Positions 56,958 through 64,000 of a stretch of 64,000 nt of DNA are shown piece after piece (positions within the stretch are counted from its first letter, which is position 1; each line of letters opens with the position of its first letter). Made by a program: the position numbers and the translations under genes. Source of the stretch: Psilocybe azurescens (lineage: Eukaryota; Basidiomycota; Agaricomycetes; Agaricales; Agrocybaceae); contig JAJIRX010000931.1 in the NCBI GenBank assembly GCA_023853785.1, forward strand, positions 1 to 64,000, written 5' to 3'. The notes under the pieces were generated by a model. That model searched no databases. It was not told the DNA's origin and saw only the letters and a program-made list of their open reading frames with translations.

Positions 56958-57935
56958 CTACATCCTCTCCAGCGGCTGCAAGCTCAACAGTCCATCACAG
57001 CGCACCGCCCAATACCTCCCTCGGAAACTGAAAAAAATCATCTTCGCTCGCGCCCTCTACTCATCCTCCTCCCCCTTCATATCAACCGCAGCCCACGCAC
57101 TGCTGATCGCATGCGCCAGTCTAAACGTGAATGCCACTATGCCACTCGGCTTCTGGGTCTTCATTGCAGTCTTCAAGACGTCCAGGTATGTGGCCAGGAG
57201 GAACGCAATACTGCATATGCGCGTGTAGGACAGTCGGAGTGCATATTGGGGGTAGGGCCGGTGCCGCCTTTGAAAGATTTGACGCGGACCCAGTTGAATG
57301 TGTATTTGTTAGTTCTGGACCGAATAAATTTCTGAACGTTAGCATGACGAAAAGAAAGGGGAAAAGGCCAACGTACCTCCATATCGTGGCTCTTCACCTG
57401 CATAATCCCAGTCTCAGCGCTGTCTGCTCTAGATCCACCACCGCTTTATACTTCTCATTCTCCAATGTCTGCGCATGAATCCCATTCCCTGCATCCTTGA
57501 TAATATCAATCACATCCAGGAACACCGCCGTGCCCTTCGTTATACTCATTTCCCTGCACGGGCCTGTGTTGATGTGCACGAGTGAGAGATGCTAAGGGGA
57601 AGTCCGTTAGTTCGAGAATGAATTTTGTGAGATGGAAGTCATGTTGGGAGGATACAACGTATATGGCTGTCGAATTTGTATTTCTCGTAGCGCTTGATCG
57701 CACCAACGATGGTCGCATATCATGTAGATGGATGTTGCATCTCGTATCCAACCTATTCTTCCGGTTGGAGCTGTGCGGTGTGGGTGTGAGTTGAGTGTCT
57801 TTACTTGTATGAATACATCGGAGAGTAGGAAGACGTACGATTACGATGACTTCAGCCGCTGTCTCTTTGAACTTCCTGGGGTTGGAACTGGGGAGCGCAA
57901 CCGTAAAGTCCTCTCTCCTCTTACATATTTCGTAT
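56958..57935 (-). pseudogene. ArgRS-2 relic, unit D, truncated at the array boundary
   Basis: Same structure as the B and C copies: an N-terminal piece near 57,930-57,850 (KRREDFTVALPSSNPRKF), then HLHDMRPSLVRSSATRNTNS and YVVSSQHDFHLTKFILEL near 57,650. Next is VKSFKGGTGP near 57,265. It ends LQPLERM with a stop at 56,958-56,960. Homology to the other units ends at about 57,935, where unrelated AT-rich DNA starts. Confidence 0.85.
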
Positions 57936-59280
57936 GCAGCTCCAATCTCTCTAGAATAAATGTTCATGTAACACTGTGGCAGATAGGTATTAAAATAGGT
58001 ATAGAATCTATCTGATTTGCTAGCTGTACGGCTTCCACCATCATTCATTGAAGCACAGAATGGCCTCCGCTTTTGCATAATTTTAAATTACCATTGATTC
58101 AAAAATCTATGCAACCTTTCCATGGACAGAAGATTTGAGTTGTAGACTGAGGAGAGCCACATACAGTATCATTCCTTGGCTGCCATTTTCCCGCCCCACT
58201 TAGAGAAACACAATGTATGGACTGATATATTTTATCGTAAATAGCTCTTATATAATCTCTGCTGTCCCATTTTTCTTTGACATTGGCCCCCAGTCTTTTT
58301 TTTTAATGGCAAGGTGTCAATCTAATCTTAATTAATACTGTACAACACCAAATACATGGTCAAACCTTTGATTGCACTTCATTTTTCTCTTCAAGTCTTC
58401 TGAAATTCGAATTATTCTGAGACCGTACAACCTGCGGCAGCATATTTCTGAAGATTTTTGTAGTGTGTAGATCAGAGCTAATAGAAAATTATTACATTGT
58501 ATTTATATACTTGTTATTGCCTAAATTGGTGAAGTGCGGCACACTGACTCGAGCTCAACTTGAGAGTTGTAAAGAGAATGTTATGCTTCTTGCGGGTACT
58601 CTATGACTTCAAAACCTAGATAGATAGTGACAGAATAATATATTCTTTGATATATTTGACTCAAAATAATTGTTTAGGCCAATGTTAAAAAGCACCTTTG
58701 GGCCATAAATCAACCAAGATTTGCAATGGTTCATAACACCACATTTTAGCAACTTTCAAACCCATTTTGCAAACAACCTCTTACATCTAAATATTTCATT
58801 AGAATTTACTCTGGAGTGCTTGCTGATTATGCCTTCACAGTTATGGAACTATATGAGCTATAATAACTTAGGAATCTTGATTATATGTTTCACAGAGAGC
58901 CCGAAATCACCACAGGCTACCATATTATGACAATAAATATCTTTACCATCATTGGAATTGTCTGTAAAAAGATGCTTTAGAATCAAAGTATCTGGAGCTT
59001 TCTAATGATGTTTTTATCTAGCTTATCCGTTGAAAGGGTGTAAACCATTCTGAGCTTACAATTCATAGTGAGATACAGAGGCCCTTATTTTTGATTGTTA
59101 TCTGTAATAAACTAGTACATTATACTAGTGAAGGGTAGGAGATACGCCAGACTATTAGGCTTTGAGGCTTTACTTCCTAGTGGGCCAACAAGAGTAATAG
59201 ACCTTACAAACTAACTAAGGTGTAGTGTGGCCTATTAATCAGTGCTACAAATCAAAGACTACCTTTAGTTTCCTACACAG
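57936..59280. other. AT-rich DNA right of the array, no supported gene
   Basis: The minus frame 58,075-57,940 (MQKRRPFCASMNDGGSRTAS and on) looks protein-like for about 45 codons but belongs to no family I know. A T-tract lies at about 58,295-58,303. The rest shows nothing recognisable. Confidence 0.4.
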
Positions 59281-59289
59281 CTATCAAAG

Positions 59290-60540
59290 CAACCCCTAAC
59301 CGAAGCGTCCGGGCGATCGCCCGCTCCATTGATCATACTATTAGTCCCATGCAAAGAAGAAACCCTTAAGAAATGACCTTGGCTCTTACAAGGGGTAACA
59401 CCCACCAGTGTCTTACAAGCGATCGCCAAGTGATGAAAACCTTATAATTAGCAAAGCGATCACTGTGTCCAGGCCTCACAAAGGCTGTTCACTAAATTAG
59501 GCGATCAACCGCTCGGGGATCAGGCATCACTGCGCCACACGGGTGATCGCCCCATGGACCGAATGTATTGGCAAATTGAAATCTTGTGTACAACTCAGCA
59601 TATGGCGGTCTACTAGATCCGACTATAAAAACTTGTAATTTGCAATACAGCCAACGTGAGTGAGCGATTGCCCAGCCAGCGATCGCCACACGATACTAGA
59701 GGTAACTTGCCTCATGATAAGGGCACCTGCTGTTCCAGGGGGTCCTAAACCAATAGCAACTGTGCTGGGAACCTTGGGAGGGTTTCCTAGGAAATATACC
59801 CCTAAGTAATCTAGTCCCGACATGCCTTAGCCGAGCCATCTGATAAAATAAGTCGGGTGATCGCTACCCAAGAAGGCACTGCCGCATGGACAACCATGTT
59901 ATCTTCAAATAAGCGCCGTAGCCCAGGCAAACTAGTACTTTCCACTATTATAATTGGTGCAGCAAAGGCTAGGCAGCACGCGGTTCATTTCCTTCCTTTT
60001 CTCTTAGTCTCTTTCAATTATCACAAGCCAAAGTATCTATTTAGTCTATAAAAACAGTCCTGTATCTTAGAATAGGAACCAAGTAATTTACACCCCAGAT
60101 TTGATATCAGAATTTACTCTGAATAAGAATTCTAGTGTTAACACTTCGAGGACTAGTGATTTGTGTGATAAGAGATCGAACACTGCAGTTCACCTTAAGC
60201 AATTAGGGCGTTACCTGGTTTCGTGAGCGATCGCCATTGTGATATTCAACATCAGGTCTATTAGACTTGATAAGCAGGCTTTTATAAGTCATCCGTGGAC
60301 TGCCCTGGGGATTGTTAAGTACGGATTGGAACCCTATCACGACTAGCGATTGCTCATAGTAACTAGGGACAACTGTCAGAGAACTCCGACTGTTCAGGAC
60401 GTTGCCTATAGTAAGACTGCCCTGGGGATTATTAAGTACGGGTGGGAACCCTATAAAGGCTAGTGATCGCTCATAGTAACTAGGGACGACTGTCAGAGAA
60501 ATCCGACTGTTTCAGGACGTTGCCTATAGTAAACTAAGGA
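59290..60540. repeat. Repeat region enriched in GCGATCGC-like octamers
   Basis: At least eleven GCGATCGC-related sites lie between about 59,312 and 60,465. Four are exact palindromes (near 59,312, 59,418, 59,680 and 60,225), the others one or two bases off. They sit on both sides of unrelated text, so this is dispersed enrichment, not a tandem array. No gene is visible. It may be the body of an unclassified element. Confidence 0.6.
60298..60532. repeat. Two-copy tandem duplication of about 117 bp
   Basis: 60,298-60,414 and 60,415-60,532 both run from GACTGCCCTGGGGATT to CAGGACGTTGCCTATAGTAA with about 10 differences. One copy has GCGATTGCTC where the other has GTGATCGCTC. Confidence 0.9.
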
Positions 60541-61104
60541 CTGTGGACTAGTGTGCCGTGCCAATGAATTTGCTGCCCAAATGGCCACTCTACAACATGA
60601 GTCCTCAGTGGCACTCAAGCTCACTGCCCAAGCCATGTCCCATGCATACAACAAATCACATTGTCCTGCCCCTGTTTTCCACCCAGGCAATCTCGTTCTC
60701 CTTGATATCTCTGACATCAAAACTTCACGCCCTTGCAAGAAACTTGACAACAAGCACCACTGCCCTTTCAAGGTCATTCAAAGATCAGCCTTCAATCTTA
60801 CAAACTTGAGCTGCCTGCTGGATGGTTGATTCATAACGTCTTCCACATCTCAAAGCTACATCCTTTCATTTCCCCTGTTTTCAACGCACAACCCCTACCC
60901 TCTTTGACTCCCATCGCTGCCGCAAACATGCCCACTTGTGCTGTCGCTTCTGTCATCTCCCATCATCTTCTATGCAGCGGTACCCAATTCTTGGTCATCC
61001 TTGAGGGGTCTACAGATGGTAATTCCATCTGGGATACTGAGCTGGCCCTACATGGCCCCAACATCCTCATCGCTTCTTATAAACACTCTCACAACCTAAC
61101 TTAA
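60541..61104 (+). pseudogene. Ty3/gypsy integrase C-terminus with chromodomain, remnant
   Basis: Pol polyprotein end of a chromovirus-type retrotransposon. ANEFAAQMATLQHESSVALK and AQAMSHAYNKSH are followed by GNLVLLDISDIKTSRPCKKL. A frameshift at about 60,788 leads to YKLELPAGWLIHNVFHISKL. The chromodomain part reads VASVISHHLLCSGTQFLVIL, EGSTDGNSIWDTELAL and a stop. The aromatic WKGY of the chromodomain is lost (ILEGS), so targeting function is gone. Only this end of the element remains. Confidence 0.87.
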
Positions 61105-61138
61105 CAGCCAAGTGGGACATTTTTTGAGGAGGGGGTGA

Positions 61139-61320
61139 TGTTACAACCGTACCATACATACACGCTACATACCATATATAGACTGATCATATAGGGGTCA
61201 CACCCCTATATAATCCAGAGTTCCACCTCCCTGTACCATAGTTTCTACCTTGCCAATACACTCCCATCTCCTCTTCTGTGTTGTCTCCACATCTCCTGAG
61301 TCCTTACCTGACAAGAGTGT
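61139..61320 (+). mobile_element. Probable 3' LTR of the Ty3/gypsy remnant
   Basis: A purine-rich tract (GAGGAGGGGGTGA) ends just before TGTTACAACCGTACC, the expected order of polypurine tract and LTR start. The right border is uncertain; sequence character changes near 61,320. No second LTR is visible, so the element is 5'-truncated. Confidence 0.55.
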
Positions 61321-62800
61321 AATCTGTAAATTTTAAAATGATATAGTGCTGCAGGTGCTGTGCATAGTAGAATATTCCAGTTCTCTATGCAAAAGAATGT
61401 TATTACAAGTAATCTACACAATAATTGTTCAAAAGTGGGCTGGGGATATATTGTGAAAATGTATAGTAGCATGAACATAGCGCTAAAGGTGGCATGCTTT
61501 TGTAGAGACATACCCAAATGTTTTCATTAGATATAGAAAGGGTGAAGTGATGAAATATTGATATTATATTTGGTATGGAGGTGTAGAGCACCAACTTAGC
61601 AAATCCCCGATGCACCGTGCTGTTTAGCTTTATGACTGACACATAGCAGCAGAGGGATTTGTGGATGTGTGGGTGCTATTTAAATAAAGATTTGGATAGA
61701 AAGATAGCACTGAGACATGTCTTTGTAATTGAAAATAGGTGATATACATACAGTGCTGTATAGGTAGTAAAGTTAATTTTTGAGTATAAAGCTGGAGTAT
61801 GCTTTGCCCATGTAGTGGGTAAAATTAAAGAGAGTGTTAACTATTAGGAGTGGGAATTGACATTTGAATTTTAATGTACTATAGGATATAGATTGATGTG
61901 ATTAATTCATCTACAGGACCAAAGTGGTGGGGGCTGGGAACAGCTATTTGGATTTTGATGAAAAAAGTGTAAGTTATAAAATTTAAAATGGCACAGTGCT
62001 GCAGGTGCTGTGTATATCAAGATATTGGTGGGTAATGAAAGGGCAGTCAAGTATTATAAGTAATAGAGGCAATAATTGGCAAATAATTGAGAGTGGTGAT
62101 GGGCAGAGATGTAGATTGACTGAGTACAGGGGTGAAGTTGTGGTGGATTAGTTGGAGTGGGTGTAATATGGTTTTAAATTTTGGTTGGAGATTTGTGAGA
62201 TTGTTAGCTAGAGACAGAAATGTTTACTGTTATTGACAGTCAGTAAAAAAAATGTGAGTATGGAGGTGCTACAAATGTCTATAGTGAGATAGAGAGATGG
62301 AGCAGTGATAAGATGTAGGCCTGAGGATGAAGCAGAAGTGGTGAGTGGGGTGAATGCTCTGTGATATGTTATGAAAATTGATTTTAGATTGTAATGTACT
62401 ATATGGTGTAGATTAATGTGATTAAATTTTGTAGAATTAAAGTAGTGGAGTGTAGAGACAGATATTTTGGTTGTGAAGAGAAAGAGTGTAAGCTATAAAA
62501 TTTAAAACAGCATGGCACCTATGGTGCTGTGCCTATGAGGTGAGTGATAGATAGTAAATGAGTAGTGCAGTATTGTATAAAATATAAAGTAGAATAATGG
62601 TTGATTGGGAGTGGATATGGGTGTGAATATTAAAACAGACATGGTGGCAAAGGTACTGTGGATTAGTTGGAATGGGTTTAATATGGTTTAAAATTTTTGT
62701 TTGAAATTGTTGAAGCAAAAGAAATTTAATGGACACAGAATATAGAGTGCTGTGCATAAATATTTGTGTACTTGTTCACTGTTATTGACTGAGTATATAT
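61321..62800. repeat. Diverged direct repeats of about 520-640 bp
   Basis: Three related segments start near 61,325, 61,968 and 62,489 with GTAAGTTATAAAATTTAAAA followed by CAGTGCTGCAGGTGCTGTG or variants. Further shared phrases are GATTAGTTGGAGTGGGTGTA and the ATGTACTATAGGATATAGATTGATGTGAT family. AT-rich, with no supported gene. Confidence 0.6.
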
Positions 62801-62883
62801 AATTTGACTATGAAGATGCTGTGTATGCCTCCATAGTGGGATGCAAGAGTGCAACCCCAACAAGCTGTAGAACAGGCTGTGAT

Positions 62884-63060
62884 GTGTGGGAGGATGAGCA
62901 CAGCTCATCCTCCTCCCACACATTATATGAGGAGGTGTGAAGCAAGTGGGGATGAGCACAGCTCATCCCCAAGAGTGACTGCTATTATTATTATTTTCAT
63001 GAGACATGGAGTGTCAATAAAAGGAGGGGATGAGCAAAGCTCATTCCCCAAGATATAATA
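62884..63060. repeat. Three hairpin-forming GGATGAGC/GCTCATCC palindromes
   Basis: Hairpins: GTGGGAGGATGAGCACAGCT with its complement CATCCTCCTCCCAC (about 62,887-62,920), GGGGATGAGCACAGCTCATC followed by CCC (about 62,951-62,973), and GGGGATGAGCAAAGCTCATT followed by CCCC (about 63,027-63,050). Loops are 2-4 nt. A weaker relative (GGGGTGAGCAAAGC) occurs near 63,170. Confidence 0.7.
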
Positions 63061-63229
63061 ATTGTAATTGCTATTATTTATTTTTCAATGAGGAGGGCGC
63101 GAGGGTGCCAACAAGTGGGGGTCTGGGAGCACAGCCCCCAGCAAGCTGTTGACCCTGCCATGAAGCACAGGGGTGAGCAAAGCAAATCCCTGATGCGTAG
63201 CAGTGGGTCATAAAGCTTGTATTTTATAA

Positions 63230-63368
63230 TTTTGCATTTATTATAAATATCATGTGACCTGAATGGATTACTTAAGAGCTTATATAAGAAATATTATGTA
63301 ATACTGACTAAGCATACAATATCATGTGATTTCAATACATTATTTATAAGCTTATGTAAGCAATTATT
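63230..63368. repeat. AATATCATGTGATTT repeat body, second copy
   Basis: Matches 28,018-28,165 with few differences, including the internal duplication of the ATATCATGTGA...AGCTTATATAAG unit. It ends just before the E6 tip. Confidence 0.7.
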
Positions 63369-63370
63369 GA

Positions 63371-64000
63371 GATCTTTACCCTCACCCAGGTATTCCATGA
63401 AGTCCACCAACTCCGGCATGGAGTTGGTGGAGTCCACATGGAGTTTGGTGACTCTCTTTTGGCAGGTGTACCAGCCATTTAGAGGTGGAGGCTCCACCTG
63501 GAGTCCAGCTGGAATCCACTCATCCTTCATGTGGGCCAATGTGGAGGATGTGGAACTCTATGTGGACTCCATGTGGAACTTCATCTGGAGTTCCACATCC
63601 TCCATATGGATTTCATGTGGATTTGAGTCATAAATCATGTATATCAGCATGAATACACAATTTTAAAGCCAAATTCAAATGGACTCCAGGTGGAGGAGGT
63701 CCCCAGATTTTATTTATATTTTATTATATTTTATTATAGCCGTAAAAAAAAAATGCACCACCAGGAATTGAACTCAGGCATCCAAGATCACCAAATACAA
63801 GCAATATACCAACTATGCCATAAAGGCCTTGTTGTCTAACAAAAATTGATGCCCTACATATTGATTTGGATCATTTCTTGGCAATTTTCAGCAAGCATTA
63901 AACAACATCATGTGCGTGACTCATCGTTGCCATGTCGGTCCGTTGGTTACTCCGACCACCCCACCTTGCCTTCCCACCACCACCACCACCACCACCACCC
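63371..64000. mobile_element. E6: further element of the same superfamily, cut by the window end
   Basis: The tip is GATCTTTACCCTCACCC, then an array of another motif version (TGGAGTCCACATGGAG, GTGGAACTC) at 63,395-63,690. The last bases (CTTCCCACCACCACCACCACC) match the Pro-rich leader region of E1 (about 9,950-9,980), so its minisatellite gene probably starts at or beyond the window edge. Confidence 0.65.
63745..63835 (-). repeat. tRNA-derived SINE-like sequence with T-run
   Basis: On the minus strand it reads CCTTTATGGCATAGTTGG (A-box like), about 30 bp of spacer, GAGTTCAATTCCTGG (B-box like) and then a T9 tract. It is homologous to 15,252-15,345. Acceptor-stem pairing fails, so it is a SINE head or tRNA pseudogene. 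Confidence 0.55.

Noticed and set aside
57940..58075. Protein-like minus frame joined to ArgRS-2 at the array edge
   Set aside because: About 45 codons with no family signature, immediately at a breakpoint. Too short to call a gene.
59290..60540. Bacterial or cyanobacterial insertion because of GCGATCGC sites
   Set aside because: The surrounding sequence is AT-rich with no prokaryotic gene and lies next to fungal retrotransposon remnants; one motif is not evidence of transfer.
63757..63835. Functional tRNA gene on the minus strand
   Set aside because: A- and B-box-like motifs are present, but the 5' GGCCTTT does not pair with the 3' end and no proper anticodon stem can be drawn.

Overview
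This is eukaryotic nuclear DNA, most likely from a basidiomycete fungus of the Agaricomycetes. The evidence is short GT-AG introns (about 50-70 nt), basidiomycete-style NACHT NTPases, fungal-type auxin-efflux-carrier sequence and a dense mosaic of DNA transposons. I cannot name the species. No protein-coding gene in the window reads through intact in my inspection. Nearly everything recognisable is a decayed duplicate or a mobile element.

Host backbone. A tandem array of a unit of about 10.5 kb makes up 28.3-57.9 kb, with a related unit at 1-8.2 kb. Each unit has a plus-strand NACHT NTPase (NLR-like) gene of five exons, encoding about 1,050 residues when copies are compared. Behind it, on the minus strand, lie an unidentified gene with a hydrophobic C-terminus (here the 'tail gene'), an internally deleted cytosolic arginyl-tRNA synthetase (ArgRS-2), an auxin efflux carrier (AEC) and a second ArgRS relic (ArgRS-1). 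A spacer with another minus-strand gene relic then leads to the next NACHT gene. Long NACHT copies start at 4,588 (A), 39,137 (B) and 51,992 (D), and a fourth 3' fragment (N) lies at 28.3-31.7 kb. A, B and D carry different frameshifts, so they appear to have decayed separately.

Mobile backbone. From 8.2 to 28.3 kb, plus 48.9-51.2 kb and the right edge, the window holds elements that look like one transposon superfamily. Their tips read roughly TACTTTAC at one end and GGTCTTTAC or GGTCTTTCC at the other. Just inside are arrays of a short motif such as CCAGTGGACT whose sequence changes from family to family. Three copies have perfect 10-bp target duplications. The largest, E5 (11,783-26,257, about 14.5 kb), has an 8-of-10 duplication, carries several decayed genes and contains two smaller relatives (E4, E2). 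Five copies carry a fast-changing Asp/Thr/Arg/Gly-rich minisatellite reading frame behind a conserved Pro/His-rich leader.

Other elements. These are a Tc1/mariner element next to an inverted NACHT segment (28.8-30.7 kb), an 819-bp near-palindromic CACTG element with a TAT duplication (30.8-31.6 kb), a 470-bp solo LTR with a GTTGG duplication (55.5 kb), a Ty3/gypsy chromodomain integrase remnant (60.5-61.1 kb) and tRNA-derived SINE-like sequences. The stretch 57.9-64 kb is AT-rich repeat-filled DNA outside the array.

Caveat: many NACHT lesions are single-base indels, which uncorrected long-read assembly could also produce. In-frame nonsense substitutions and large internal deletions show that at least the AEC and ArgRS copies and NACHT A are real pseudogenes.
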